A DNA stretch of 64,000 nucleotides from Clostridia bacterium (GCA_017502165.1 JAFVVO010000010.1:39338-103337); one strand, 5' to 3'; numbered from the stretch's first letter, positions 1 through 8,329 are shown. Notes: generated by a model from the sequence alone, not told the origin. Program-made: numbers and translations.

Positions 1-1
1 T

Positions 2-103
2 AAGCTTGCGGCAGACACTAACGGTGACTCACTTGTAACCGTTACCGATTTTATTCAGATTAAAGCGCACGTTCTTGGCATAAGCTCTATAACCGCAAGA
101 TAG
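2..103 (+). CDS. C-terminal end of a dockerin-bearing protein (5' end outside window)
   Basis: An open frame enters from the left edge and stops with TAG at 101-103. The last 33 codons contain a calcium-loop repeat of the dockerin type: DTNGDSLVTVTD has Asp/Asn at loop positions 1, 3, 5 and 12, followed by FIQIKAHVLG, the usual dockerin helix. Dockerins plug into cohesin modules to build extracellular complexes. The next gene, 9 bases downstream on the same strand, carries a cohesin-like domain, so the two products may bind each other (inference). Only one loop is visible; the first dockerin loop and the rest of the protein lie outside the window. Confidence 0.75.
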   Translation, partial: KLAADTNGDSLVTVTDFIQIKAHVLGISSITAR

Positions 104-112
104 GAGAAATAT

Positions 113-1369
113 ATGAAGAAATTTATAACACTTTTAACAGCGTGTATTTTATGCGTAGTTGCTATCCTGCCTCTTAGCGCATTTGCGGCAAGCTCAGCGG
201 CAACTCTGACAGGTCCCGGTGTCGTTAGGGCCGGTGACACTATCACCCTTTCCTTTAACCTTGCAGGAAGCAATATTTACGCCGCTTCAGGTATACTTTC
301 ATTTGATAGCAATCAATTAACCTTAACGGGCACAAAGCAGACTATTTCTGCCCCTTGGATAGTTGAATTCAACGGAAATAATATGGTTGCTTACGACAAT
401 AATTTAACTGCCCCCATAAGTAACAGCAAATCCTTGTTTACCGTAACCTTCAAGGTAAAATCCGTTGCACCGGGCACGAATATAAAGGTACAGGTTAAAA
501 CAGTTAAAACCTCTGACGGAATAAAGGATACGGACTTAAACGATATTACCTATTCCGTTACCGTTGCCCAGCCCCTTTCCTCTGATGCTACACTTAAGGG
601 CCTTACGGTTTCGGGAAGCACCTTAACCCCCGCATTCTCTGCAGGCACTACCACCTATAGCATCGGCACCGTTCCCTTCTCTGTTTCAAAGCTTACGGTT
701 TCAGCAAGCGCTAACCACGCGGGCGCAAAGGTTTCCGTTAGCGGAACCTCCTTAAGCGTAGGCGCTAACACGGTTACAATTACCGTTACCGCCGAAAACG
801 GCAGTAAGAAAACTTATAAAATAAACGTCACGCGCCAGCAAGACCCCAACTATAAGGCGTCATCAAATGCAAATTTAGGCACGCTTAACGTTTCATCAGG
901 TCAGCTTTCCCCCGCATTTTCGCCTGATAAAACAGAGTATATCGTCTACGTGCCCTTTGAGGTTACTACCTTTGGTATTACCGGTACCGCTCAGGACAAA
1001 AAGGCTGTAAGCGTTACAAGTGCCACTATCCCTGAGCTTTCACTTGGTGAAAACAAAACCTCTCTCACCGTTACCGCTGAGGACGGCACAAAGAAAACAT
1101 ACACCGTAACGGTTATGCGTATGCCTCTTCTGAATGAGTCTTTACCTGAGGTAACCCCAACGCCCACTCCCACCGCTTCCCCGACAGATGCTCCCATTGA
1201 GCAGGAGCAGCCTGATGACAGAGCAATTATCTGGTCCTGGCAAACAATAGCTCTGCTGGTGCTTGCCTGCCTCTTAGGTGCGGTTATCTCTTGGGTAATA
1301 ACGAGTCTTATTATCGGCAAGAGAAAGGCTTACCGCAATTATTCCGCGGAAAACGATTACGATTTTTAA
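113..1369 (+). CDS. Membrane-anchored cohesin-like protein with two cadherin-like domains
   Basis: This 418-residue protein starts with a signal peptide (MKKFITLLTACILCVVAILP, cleavage probably after AFA near residue 25). Residues about 27-150 look like a cohesin module: strands around GDTITLSFNLAGS and ASGILSFDSNQLTL, then FTVTFKVKSVAPGT. Two repeats of the cadherin-like beta-sandwich type follow at about 155-240 and 250-340; each opens with an L..L.VS...L.PAFS pattern and ends with TAE(N/D)G.KKTY.(I/V).V. A Pro/Thr-rich linker (about 345-365), one membrane helix (about 378-400) and a short basic tail finish it. It would sit in the cytoplasmic membrane with the cohesin outside. It follows a dockerin gene by 9 bases with ribosome site AGGAG, so the two are likely one operon. 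Receptor role for dockerin proteins is inferred. Confidence 0.75.
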   Translation: MKKFITLLTACILCVVAILPLSAFAASSAATLTGPGVVRAGDTITLSFNLAGSNIYAASGILSFDSNQLTLTGTKQTISAPWIVEFNGNNMVAYDNNLTAPISNSKSLFTVTFKVKSVAPGTNIKVQVKTVKTSDGIKDTDLNDITYSVTVAQPLSSDATLKGLTVSGSTLTPAFSAGTTTYSIGTVPFSVSKLTVSASANHAGAKVSVSGTSLSVGANTVTITVTAENGSKKTYKINVTRQQDPNYKASSNANLGTLNVSSGQLSPAFSPDKTEYIVYVPFEVTTFGITGTAQDKKAVSVTSATIPELSLGENKTSLTVTAEDGTKKTYTVTVMRMPLLNESLPEVTPTPTPTASPTDAPIEQEQPDDRAIIWSWQTIALLVLACLLGAVISWVITSLIIGKRKAYRNYSAENDYDF

Positions 1370-1370
1370 T

Positions 1371-1417
1371 AGACAACAAAAAAGTGTTCTCTTTGTGAGA
1401 ACACTTTTTTGTTGTCT
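1371..1417. terminator. Bidirectional hairpin terminator
   Basis: A 21-base perfect inverted repeat (arms from AGACAACAAAA to TTTTGTTGTCT, 5-base loop TTTGT) lies between the convergent cohesin and zinc-ribbon genes. T-rich flanks on both strands suit termination in both directions. Confidence 0.85.
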
Positions 1418-1423
1418 TTTTTA

Positions 1424-1870
1424 TTAAATTACGGTGCAGATTATAAATAAAACTGCAAAGGCTAAAAGGAAAATTGCAACTGTTGCTAAAGCGGGAAGCG
1501 TTTTAACCTTGGGAACTGCAATGGGCTCCGTTGGTTTTGGCGGCTCTTCTTCGTTAATTTCCACAACGCTTGCATCTTTTGCTTCTGCCCTATCGGTTAC
1601 GGTTTCCTTTTCTGTAGAAAACACCGTTGAGCTTACGTTAAGCTGATTGCCGCAGGAAAAACAAAATCTGTTTTCTTCATTATTTACCGCACCGCAACGG
1701 GAGCATTTTTCGCCGAAGGCTTTTCCGCACATAATGCAATAGTCTGCGTCCTCGTCGTTAGCCTGACCGCAATGAGTGCAATATTTACTTGGTCTTGTCT
1801 CCGTACCGCAGGATACGCAAAATCTTTCTTCGTCACCGCAAACGCGGGAGCAATTTGCACAGATTTTCAT
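1424..1870 (-). CDS. Triple zinc-ribbon protein with C-terminal membrane anchor
   Basis: A 148-residue protein with six CxxC knuckles in the first 77 residues, forming three zinc ribbons: CANC with CVSCG, CTHCG with CIMCG, and CSRCG with CFSCG. A charged linker follows, and the last 23 residues are one hydrophobic helix, so it is probably tail-anchored with the ribbons in the cytoplasm. The gene overlaps the upstream glycosylase by 4 bases (ATGA), so the two are translationally coupled. Zinc-ribbon membrane proteins of this kind are common in Clostridia; the function is unknown, and nothing in the sequence names a partner. Confidence 0.75.
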   Translation of the reverse strand: MKICANCSRVCGDEERFCVSCGTETRPSKYCTHCGQANDEDADYCIMCGKAFGEKCSRCGAVNNEENRFCFSCGNQLNVSSTVFSTEKETVTDRAEAKDASVVEINEEEPPKPTEPIAVPKVKTLPALATVAIFLLAFAVLFIICTVI

Positions 1871-2718
1871 TTTTCATCTATTCCTTTTATTTTATTTTCT
1901 CTTGCATAATAGAAAAGATATTGTTGAGCTATGCCCGCATACTGCCCGAAAGCATTTTGGGCGTATTGCCAGATTTCTTCCTTGGTAGACGCTTTCTTTA
2001 TAAACAAGGCTTCCATCACCTTTTTAATCCAAGTGTCTACCGGAAAAGCGTCAAGATAATTAAGACCGAACAAGCATACGCAATCTGCCACCTTAGGTCC
2101 CACGCCCTTCAGCTTGACAAGCTCCTCCTTGGCACAGAAATATCCTGCTGATTTAAGCTTTTCTTCATTGATTTTGCCATCAAGCATTGCCTTAACGGTT
2201 TCAACAAGATATTCGCTTCTGTATCCGCAGCCGAAAGAAGCAAACTGCTCCTTAGTTACGTCCTTCATCTCTTCCGCCGTAGGAAAGGCATAAAAGACGT
2301 TGCCGTCAAACTCAACGGGCTTACCGAAAGAAAAACAAATACGCTCAATTATAGCTTTAATTCTGCCGATATTATTATTTTGGGAAATAACAAAGGAAAA
2401 TAACGCTTCCCAAAGCTCTTGCTGAAGTATTTTCATACCTTTGCCGTATTCTATGGCAAGCATAAGGTTTTCTTCCTTGGGAAAGCTTTGGGCAATATGC
2501 TGATAATCTCTGTTTAAGTCGAAATAACTTGCAAAATCTTTTTCAAATGCCTGCTTTGTTATTCCATCAACAACAAGCACGTCATTATGCTTTTCTAAAT
2601 ATATAACCTTGTTTTTGGCAATGCCAAGATAACCGCTTTTATAGGGATTAAACCTGAAGCATTGACCGTTATCAAAGGTATTTTTCAAATCAAAATCTTT
2701 TATTTCTATTTCAAACAT
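1867..2718 (-). CDS. ogg: 8-oxoguanine DNA glycosylase/AP lyase, OGG1 type
   Basis: This protein removes oxidised guanine from DNA and nicks the abasic site. The N-terminal region (about 1-105, with NGQCFRF at 17-23) matches the OGG N-terminal domain, and about 105-270 is the helix-hairpin-helix GPD fold. The hairpin reads LKGVGPKVADC at 203-213; Lys209 matches the Schiff-base lysine of human OGG1 and Asp228 (in PVDTW) the catalytic aspartate. Length 283 residues fits the family. It lies downstream of rpmA with a terminator between, and upstream of the zinc-ribbon gene with a 4-base overlap. Repair of oxidative damage in an anaerobe is plausible. The call could also be written as a generic DNA-3-methyladenine glycosylase/OGG-family enzyme. 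Confidence 0.88.
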   Translation of the reverse strand: MFEIEIKDFDLKNTFDNGQCFRFNPYKSGYLGIAKNKVIYLEKHNDVLVVDGITKQAFEKDFASYFDLNRDYQHIAQSFPKEENLMLAIEYGKGMKILQQELWEALFSFVISQNNNIGRIKAIIERICFSFGKPVEFDGNVFYAFPTAEEMKDVTKEQFASFGCGYRSEYLVETVKAMLDGKINEEKLKSAGYFCAKEELVKLKGVGPKVADCVCLFGLNYLDAFPVDTWIKKVMEALFIKKASTKEEIWQYAQNAFGQYAGIAQQYLFYYARENKIKGIDEK

Positions 2719-2735
2719 TAAAAACCTTTTTTACT

Positions 2736-2765
2736 AAAAAAAAGACCGCACTGTTCCGTGCGGTC
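2736..2765 (-). terminator. Rho-independent terminator after rpmA
   Basis: An 8-bp perfect stem (GACCGCAC/GTGCGGTC, loop TGTTCC) at 2744-2765 is followed on the minus strand by eight T residues (2736-2743). It ends the rplU-prp-rpmA transcript before the glycosylase gene. Confidence 0.88.
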
Positions 2766-2776
2766 CATTTCATTTT

Positions 2777-3058
2777 TTATGCTACGGGATAAATGCTAAC
2801 CTGCTTTTTATCCTTGCCCTTATGTTCAAAACGAACAACACCGTCTGCCAAAGCAAAGAGCGTATCATCACTACCGATACCTACGTTAAGGCCGGGATGA
2901 ATTTTTGTTCCTCTCTGACGAACGAGAATATTACCTGCAATTACAAACTGACCGTCTGCACGCTTAACACCAAGACGCTTGGATTCGCTGTCACGGCCGT
3001 TTTTAGTTGAGCCAACACCTTTTTTATGGGCGAATAACTGTATGTCCATGCGGAGCAT
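2777..3058 (-). CDS. rpmA: 50S ribosomal protein L27 with cleavable N-terminal extension
   Basis: The 93-residue product carries the L27 signature [14 protein letters not shown] near its N-terminus. Before it lies [10 protein letters not shown], the extension that Firmicutes Prp protease removes after the phenylalanine-containing motif so that mature L27 can reach the peptidyl-transferase centre. The start chosen is the ATG at 3058, because GGAGGT lies 8-13 bases upstream (3067-3072) and the product matches L27 length; a longer frame back to 3244 overlaps prp and is rejected. Order rplU-prp-rpmA is the usual Firmicutes order. Confidence 0.95.
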   Translation of the reverse strand: MLRMDIQLFAHKKGVGSTKNGRDSESKRLGVKRADGQFVIAGNILVRQRGTKIHPGLNVGIGSDDTLFALADGVVRFEHKGKDKKQVSIYPVA

Positions 3059-3059
3059 T

Positions 3060-3386
3060 TTACTGTACCTCCTCGAAAATTTGTATTTTTCCCGGATTTG
3101 CTTCATCAAATGATTGAAGCCCGAGAACAAGTGTCTGAAAAATTGTACGGCACTGAATATCTTCTGCTTTCTTTTGCGGAATCTTAACAAAAAGGTCCGC
3201 TTCGGAAATCTTAATTTCAGGCTTAGCCTTTGCAACGTCCTCAAGACCTATGCACGCAGTTTGCGTAATAGCTGAAACCGCGGCGCAGTAGATACAACCG
3301 TCAGTCTCCTCATCAAGCACGTGGCCCTTTGCCCTGAATGCGAAAATATCGCCGTCTTTGGTTTTATAAACCGTAATCTTTGTCAT
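3060..3386 (-). CDS. prp: Ribosomal-processing cysteine protease Prp
   Basis: Prp (YsxB family) trims the N-terminus of ribosomal protein L27. The 108-residue product shows the family motif: GH at 21-22, then [10 protein letters not shown] with the likely catalytic Cys34 and His22. It lies between rplU and rpmA, one base from the latter, which is the conserved place for this gene in Firmicutes. The neighbouring L27 has the cleavable extension that is this enzyme's substrate, so assignment is firm. Its older label is DUF464. Confidence 0.93.
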   Translation of the reverse strand: MTKITVYKTKDGDIFAFRAKGHVLDEETDGCIYCAAVSAITQTACIGLEDVAKAKPEIKISEADLFVKIPQKKAEDIQCRTIFQTLVLGLQSFDEANPGKIQIFEEVQ

Positions 3387-3387
3387 A

Positions 3388-3699
3388 TTACTTTGAAATC
3401 TTGTTGATTTCTACTTTTGTAAAAGGCTGACGGTGGCCGTTGGTTCTGCGATAGCCTTTTTTAGCCTTGAACTTGAAAACAACTACCTTTTTGCTCTTAC
3501 CCTGAGCAAGAACCTTGCCTTCTACAACTGCGCCTTCTACAACGGGAGTACCAACAGTAACTTCGTCACCCTCGCCGCAAAGAAGAACGTCAAACTTAAC
3601 TGTGGAATCAACCTCAGCGTTGAGCTTCTCTACATAGATAACGTCGCCCTCTTGAACACGGTACTGCTTACCGCCTGTTTTAATAACTGCAAACATCAT
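3388..3699 (-). CDS. rplU: 50S ribosomal protein L21
   Basis: The 103-residue product matches L21 throughout: [17 protein letters not shown] at the N-terminus and [15 protein letters not shown] near the C-terminus, which binds 23S rRNA. Two adjacent ATG codons (3699 and 3696) are possible; GGAGG sits 6 or 9 bases upstream respectively, and the second would give the more usual MFAVIK start. First gene of the rplU-prp-rpmA operon, behind a probable L21 leader and a strong promoter. Confidence 0.95.
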   Translation of the reverse strand: MMFAVIKTGGKQYRVQEGDVIYVEKLNAEVDSTVKFDVLLCGEGDEVTVGTPVVEGAVVEGKVLAQGKSKKVVVFKFKAKKGYRRTNGHRQPFTKVEINKISK

Positions 3700-3780
3700 G
3701 TAGCACCTCCTCTACAAATCTCGCCAAAATATCGGTACCCGAATTAACGGGATTCTACAAACACGACCATGTGCGGCTTG
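3700..3780 (-). ncRNA. Probable L21 leader (autoregulatory 5' UTR)
   Basis: The 5' UTR of rplU on the minus strand contains a CCCG-TTAATT-CGGG hairpin and the stretch TTTTGGCGAGATTT shortly before AGGAGGTG. This layout resembles the L21 leader element that ribosomal protein L21 is thought to bind to repress its own operon in Firmicutes. The match is from memory of the family; a covariance-model search (Rfam L21 leader) would decide. Confidence 0.6.
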
Positions 3781-3783
3781 ATT

Positions 3784-3812
3784 ATAATATCACAAAGAAA
3801 TCAATATGTCAA
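3784..3812 (-). promoter_or_regulatory. Promoter of rplU-prp-rpmA
   Basis: On the minus strand TTGACA (3807-3812) and TATTAT (3784-3789) are 17 bp apart, a near-consensus sigma-A promoter about 85 bases before rplU. Confidence 0.75.
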
Positions 3813-3848
3813 ACGAAAATATTATTTTTTCTTTATTTTTATTTTGCG

Positions 3849-3877
3849 TTGACTTTTTTCCTAATACATATTAAAAT
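3849..3877 (+). promoter_or_regulatory. Promoter of the YgjV gene
   Basis: TTGACT (3849-3854) and TAAAAT (3872-3877) with a 17-bp spacer, about 30 bases before the ATG at 3910. Confidence 0.7.
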
Positions 3878-3909
3878 AATCAGGTATTTTAGAGTTTTCA
3901 GGAGCTTTT

Positions 3910-4449
3910 ATGTTCGATTTAGTTGTTCAGGCAATAGGCATTATTGCCATGGCAATTGCTATATTGTCTTTTCAGGCAAAAACACAGCGCACAATCATTT
4001 TTATGCAGATGTTTTCGACGCTTCTTTTTGCCGTTCATTTCTTTCTTTTAGGTGCTTACGGTGGAGTAATGCTCAATCTTATTTGCGCTGCACGCTCTGT
4101 TGTGTACGTTCAAATTCACAAACCATGGGCATCGCACCCTGCTTGGATTTTTATTTTCAGTGCTTTTTCGGTTGCAAGTTATTTCATTACGATATTTGCG
4201 CTTACGCCTCAGATAACCTTACCCATTCTTCTGCTTGAAATATTGCCCGTTATAGCAAACGTAATTACCACAGTTTCGCAACGAATGAAGGATGCAAAAT
4301 CAGTTCGAAAAATAAACGTCTGGGCATCACCTTTGTGGCTTATCTATAATGTTGTAAATCACTCCATAGGCGCCACAATTTGCGAAAGCTTTGTTATAAT
4401 TTCAATTATAATTGCAATGCTCAGGCTTGACAGAAAAAGAGCTGAATAA
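3910..4449 (+). CDS. YgjV family inner-membrane protein
   Basis: A 179-residue, very hydrophobic protein with about six predicted membrane helices. The N-terminal part (IGIIAMAIAILSFQAKTQR, then LFAVHFFLLGAYGG and NLICAARSVVY) matches the YgjV family of bacterial inner-membrane proteins (Pfam Imp-YgjV). Their function is not known. AGGAG precedes the ATG by 7 bases. Transcribed from its own promoter; a second promoter lies before the next gene, so it may be a single-gene unit. Confidence 0.75.
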   Translation: MFDLVVQAIGIIAMAIAILSFQAKTQRTIIFMQMFSTLLFAVHFFLLGAYGGVMLNLICAARSVVYVQIHKPWASHPAWIFIFSAFSVASYFITIFALTPQITLPILLLEILPVIANVITTVSQRMKDAKSVRKINVWASPLWLIYNVVNHSIGATICESFVIISIIIAMLRLDRKRAE

Positions 4450-4462
4450 TAATCACAAACGC

Positions 4463-4491
4463 TTGATATTTTAGGTGTTTTGTGTTAAAAT
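4463..4491 (+). promoter_or_regulatory. Promoter before the 4509 gene and cysteine desulfurase
   Basis: TTGATA (4463-4468) and TAAAAT (4486-4491) are separated by 17 bp, with GAGGTG and the ATG at 4509 just downstream. Confidence 0.65.
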
Positions 4492-4508
4492 TTTTTTGAG
4501 GTGTTTTT

Positions 4509-5036
4509 ATGGACAGATTTGAACAAACAATTCGCAGAAAAGACGAAAATCAGGCGTCTAAGGATAAAATGAAATATCATTTTTGCTTTGCCCTTTCCAT
4601 TGCTTCGGGGCTGTACGCCATTATTGCATTCGTAGGAATTTTCGGCGCTTTATTGCGTTCGCAAATTCCCACCTTTGCCAACCTTATCCCCTTTGCAGTA
4701 TCCTTGGCAATAGCGATTTTCTTCTTTATTAAAAAGGACGATATGGTGGTTGAGTTTGACTACGCTCTTGAAGACGACCGCTTGATTATAGCAAAAATCA
4801 GAAATCTTTCCTCAAGGAAAGAAGTTCTCAACCTTCCCGCTTCTGCTCTTAAGCGCTTGGAAGCTTATTCTTACGCGGCTTTTGCAAGCACCGACGCTAA
4901 AAAGACTAACTGCTCACTTAACTCTGACGAAGAAAAATATATGCTGTTTTTTGAGCAGGATTCAGAATTAAATGTTTTGGTTTTTGAGCCTAATGAAAGC
5001 TTACGCTCAGCCATTAAAAAGGAATTAAACAGATGA
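4509..5036 (+). CDS. Two-helix membrane protein of unknown function
   Basis: A 175-residue protein I do not recognise with certainty. A charged N-terminus (1-23) is followed by two membrane helices (about 25-48 and 57-73) and then a soluble domain that begins VVEFDYALEDDRLIIAKI. That pattern of short beta strands recalls the PH-like domains of small clostridial membrane proteins, but the match is weak. Its stop overlaps the start of the cysteine desulfurase by 4 bases (ATGA), so the two are co-translated; with thiI next, a link to tRNA thiolation is possible but not shown. Confidence 0.65.
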   Translation: MDRFEQTIRRKDENQASKDKMKYHFCFALSIASGLYAIIAFVGIFGALLRSQIPTFANLIPFAVSLAIAIFFFIKKDDMVVEFDYALEDDRLIIAKIRNLSSRKEVLNLPASALKRLEAYSYAAFASTDAKKTNCSLNSDEEKYMLFFEQDSELNVLVFEPNESLRSAIKKELNR

Positions 5037-6154
5037 TTTATCTTGATAACAGTGCCACAACGCGCGCCTTTTCTTCTGTTGCGCAGGTTGTGAGCGATTC
5101 AATGCAGGAGCAATATTATAATATTTCTTCTCCCTATTCCAAGGCGCTTGAAACGGAAAAAGCACTTATAAGCGCCACAAAAATTATAGCGTTATCACTT
5201 AATGCTGATCCAAAGGAAATCATTTTCACCTCCGGCGGCACCGAAAGTGATAATACGGCTATATTATCTGCCCCAGCAGGAAGCGAGGTTATTGTGTCTG
5301 CCGTTGAGCACCACGCAATACTTTCCTGCGCTCGTCCCTTAGAAAAAAAGGGCTGTAAAATGATTATTTGCCCCGTTACTCCCCTTGGTACAGTTGACCC
5401 CGCAGCCTTAAAGAATTTAGTTAACGAAAACACTTATTTAGTAAGCATAATGCACGTTAACAACGAAACGGGGGCAATAAATCCTATTGCCGAGCTTGTG
5501 CGGGCGGTAAAAGAGAAAAATCCAAAGACTTTGTTTCATTCTGACGGTGTTCAGGCTTTTATGCACGTTTGCACAGATGTTAAAAAGCTTGGTGTTGATA
5601 TGTATTCCGTCAGTGCCCATAAGGTTCACGGACCTAAAGGCGTGGGTGCTTTATTCATTAAGAACAAAACTCCTTTTACGCCCTTTATTTACGGCGGCGG
5701 TCAGCAAAACGACCTGCGTTCAGGCACAGTTAACGTTCCGGGCATTTGCGGCTTTGCAAAGGCTATAGAAGAAATCTCATCAAGCAATTCTTTTGCACAA
5801 AAGCTTGCAAAGATTAAAAGCGCATATACTGAAAAGCTTTTGGCCATTCCCGATTCTAAGCTTATTTGCCCCAATTCAGCCCCGAACATACTAAGCATTG
5901 CATTTTTAGGTGTTAAAGCCTCGTCACTTCAAAACGCTTTGGAGCAGGAGGTTATTATCGGCAAAGGCAGTGCCTGCACAAGCCGTTCAAGCAAGGTCAG
6001 CCACGTTTTAGAAGCTATGAGCTTGCCCTTAAACGTTGCCGAAGCAACAGTTCGAATCAGTTTTGGCGCATTCAACACCTTAGAAGAAGTTAATGATGCT
6101 TGCGAAAGCATTGAGCAAAAAATAGCATATTTAAGAAAATACAAACGTAAATAA
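5033..6154 (+). CDS. Cysteine desulfurase (IscS/NifS family), likely sulfur donor to ThiI
   Basis: A PLP enzyme that moves sulfur from cysteine to its own active-site cysteine as a persulfide. The 373-residue product has the start MIYLDNSATT, TSGGTESDN at 66-74, the PLP lysine in SAHKVHGPKG (Lys197) and the mobile active-site loop GKGSACTSRSS (Cys315). Length fits class I desulfurases of the NifZ/IscS kind. thiI follows after 14 bases. In Bacillus subtilis a dedicated desulfurase next to thiI (NifZ) supplies sulfur for 4-thiouridine in tRNA, because that ThiI lacks a rhodanese domain; the same arrangement is seen here. No iscU or other Fe-S scaffold gene is adjacent. Confidence 0.9.
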   Translation: MIYLDNSATTRAFSSVAQVVSDSMQEQYYNISSPYSKALETEKALISATKIIALSLNADPKEIIFTSGGTESDNTAILSAPAGSEVIVSAVEHHAILSCARPLEKKGCKMIICPVTPLGTVDPAALKNLVNENTYLVSIMHVNNETGAINPIAELVRAVKEKNPKTLFHSDGVQAFMHVCTDVKKLGVDMYSVSAHKVHGPKGVGALFIKNKTPFTPFIYGGGQQNDLRSGTVNVPGICGFAKAIEEISSSNSFAQKLAKIKSAYTEKLLAIPDSKLICPNSAPNILSIAFLGVKASSLQNALEQEVIIGKGSACTSRSSKVSHVLEAMSLPLNVAEATVRISFGAFNTLEEVNDACESIEQKIAYLRKYKRK

Positions 6155-6168
6155 ACGGAGAAAAAATT

Positions 6169-7404
6169 ATGAGTTACCGCAATATGATAATCGTAAAGGT
6201 TGGCGAAATTCACTTAAAGGGTCTTAACCGTCCTTTCTTTGAGCGCACCTTAATTAACAATATGAAGCAGGCATTAAAATGCTTTGAAGACATTCGTATA
6301 AGCATCAGCCAGAGCAGAATTTTCGTTTACAACATTATGCCCGAAAATTTAGAAGAAGCGCTAAACATTTTAAGCAAGATTTTCGGTATTCACGCTCTTT
6401 CACCTGCAAGAGAATTTGAGAAAACTATTGAAGCCTGCATCGAAAACGCAGTTGATATGTTAAAGCAGGCAGGCATTACTTCAGGTACTTTCAAGGTTAA
6501 GGCACGCAGAGCCGATAAGCACTTCCCTATTGAATCTCCCGAAATTGCCGCAACAGTTGGTGGCGGAATTTTAGAAGCATTCCCCGATATGAAGGTTGAC
6601 CTGCACAATCCCGACCGGATTATTGAAGTTGAAATCCGCGATAAAGCATACGTTTATTTTGAAACTGTACCTGCCGTTGGCGGTATGCCCATTGGCACAA
6701 ACGGTCGTGCCGCATTGCTTCTTTCCGGTGGAATTGACAGTCCCGTTGCAGGCTATATGATTGCAAAGCGCGGTGTTCAGCTTGACGGAATCCATTTCTA
6801 CAGTTATCCTCACACCAGTGAACGCGCAAAGGAAAAGGTTTTCGAGCTTGCTCAGGAGCTTTGCGCCTACGTTACACGCCTTTCTGTTTTCATCGTACCC
6901 TTTACTCATATTCAGGAACAGATTTACGATAAATGCCCCGATCAGTTTATGACGATTCTTACCCGCCGCTTTATGATGAAGATTTCCGAGCGTATTGCAA
7001 GATTACGTTCCTGCGGCGCGCTTGTTACGGGAGAAAGTATCGGTCAGGTTGCAAGTCAGACAATGGAAAGCTTGCTTACCACCGATAATGCGGTAAATCT
7101 TCCCGTTTTCCGTCCCGTTATTGGAATGGATAAGCTGGAAATTATGGAAATTGCCCGTAAAATCGGCACTTACGAAACCTCAATTCTTCCTTATGAGGAC
7201 TGTTGTACCGTATTTACTCCCCGTCATCCTGCAACAAAGCCCAAGCTTGATGAGGTTATTAAGGCAGAGGCTCTTTTAGATGAAGAAGCGCTTATCCGCG
7301 AAGCTATGGAGATGGTAGAGCGCATCGATATTGATGCAAACGGCGTTATCCATACTCAGAAGCTCGTTGATATGGCTATTTGGAAGGATTATATTAAAGA
7401 GTAA
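6169..7404 (+). CDS. thiI: tRNA 4-thiouridine synthase ThiI, without rhodanese domain
   Basis: ThiI adenylates U8 of tRNA and installs sulfur to make 4-thiouridine; it can also serve thiamine synthesis. The 411-residue protein has the N-terminal ferredoxin-like and THUMP domains (about 1-170) and a PP-loop ATP pyrophosphatase domain with SGGIDSPVAG at 186-195. A CC pair lies near residue 345 in PYEDCCTVFTP. The C-terminal rhodanese domain of the E. coli enzyme is absent, as in other Firmicutes, so sulfur must come directly from the desulfurase encoded just upstream. Ribosome site GGAG lies 10 bases before the ATG. Confidence 0.95.
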   Translation: MSYRNMIIVKVGEIHLKGLNRPFFERTLINNMKQALKCFEDIRISISQSRIFVYNIMPENLEEALNILSKIFGIHALSPAREFEKTIEACIENAVDMLKQAGITSGTFKVKARRADKHFPIESPEIAATVGGGILEAFPDMKVDLHNPDRIIEVEIRDKAYVYFETVPAVGGMPIGTNGRAALLLSGGIDSPVAGYMIAKRGVQLDGIHFYSYPHTSERAKEKVFELAQELCAYVTRLSVFIVPFTHIQEQIYDKCPDQFMTILTRRFMMKISERIARLRSCGALVTGESIGQVASQTMESLLTTDNAVNLPVFRPVIGMDKLEIMEIARKIGTYETSILPYEDCCTVFTPRHPATKPKLDEVIKAEALLDEEALIREAMEMVERIDIDANGVIHTQKLVDMAIWKDYIKE

Positions 7405-7445
7405 TACTACTGCGTTGTTGAGACGCACATCTTTTGGAGCACAAA

Positions 7446-8318
7446 ATGAAAAAGTCTTATATTCTTGCCCTTTGCGCTATTCTCCTTTGGTCTACTATGG
7501 CAACTGTTTCAAAGCTGCTTTTAGGCTCCTTCAGCAGCTTTCAGGTTTTATGTGTCAGCTCCCTGGTAGCGTTTTTATTCCTGCTGATTCTTTGCATTTG
7601 CAACGGAAAAATCAAGCTATTGAAGGACTACAAGCCCAAGGATTACCTGATAACTGCCCTGATAGGCTTACCCGGATTATTTTTCTATTACGTTTTTTAT
7701 TATACGGGCGCTTCAATGATGCTTGCCTCTCAAGCATTTATTATTAACTATCTGTGGCCCATAATGAGCGTAGTTTTTGCTTGCATAATTCTTAAGGAAA
7801 AGATGACCTTCAGAAAGGTTATTGCCATAATTATTTCCTTTATCGGAGTAATTATCGTTTCGGGCAAGGATCTTTTCAATTTTAACGCTAACTTCATTTT
7901 AGGTGCAGCTTGCTGTGTGATGGGTGCCGTTTCCTACGGCTTGTTCACCGCACTTAACAAAAAGGTTTCCTATGACAAGACCGTATCTACCATGATATTT
8001 TATCTTGTAACCTTCATTATTTGCTTAATTATAAACGTTTTTGACGGACGCGCCTTAACGCTTGATGCTTATTCCCTGCCGGGTCTTATCTGGAACGGCA
8101 TCGGTCCCATGGCAATCGCAAATACCCTTTGGGCGTTGGCATTGGTTAATGGGTCAACCGGAAAAATTTCTAATTTAGCCTACATCACCCCATTTGTTTC
8201 GTTGATATGGACGAGAATTTTCCTTTCTGAGCCTATTTCTCTCACTTCCGTTTTAGGCTTGGCGGTAATAGTGCTTGGAATTTTCGTTCAACTGTTTGAA
8301 AATAAAAAACGAACCTGA
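7446..8318 (+). CDS. DMT superfamily transporter, EamA type
   Basis: A 290-residue integral membrane protein with about ten predicted helices arranged as two EamA repeats. The first repeat begins at SYILALCAILLWSTMATVSK, and the second near FILGAACCVMGAVSYGLFTA. Such proteins export amino acids, purines or other metabolites; the substrate cannot be read from sequence. The ATG at 7446 is preferred over an upstream TTG at 7434, because TGGAG (7435-7439) is then correctly spaced. It follows thiI by 41 bases and may be read through from that operon. Confidence 0.85.
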   Translation: MKKSYILALCAILLWSTMATVSKLLLGSFSSFQVLCVSSLVAFLFLLILCICNGKIKLLKDYKPKDYLITALIGLPGLFFYYVFYYTGASMMLASQAFIINYLWPIMSVVFACIILKEKMTFRKVIAIIISFIGVIIVSGKDLFNFNANFILGAACCVMGAVSYGLFTALNKKVSYDKTVSTMIFYLVTFIICLIINVFDGRALTLDAYSLPGLIWNGIGPMAIANTLWALALVNGSTGKISNLAYITPFVSLIWTRIFLSEPISLTSVLGLAVIVLGIFVQLFENKKRT

Positions 8319-8329
8319 CATAAAATTTT

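Noticed and set aside
3059..3244. Longer L27 reading frame with 62 extra N-terminal residues
   Set aside because: It overlaps prp in another frame, has no ribosome site, and the ATG at 3058 has a perfect one and gives standard L27.
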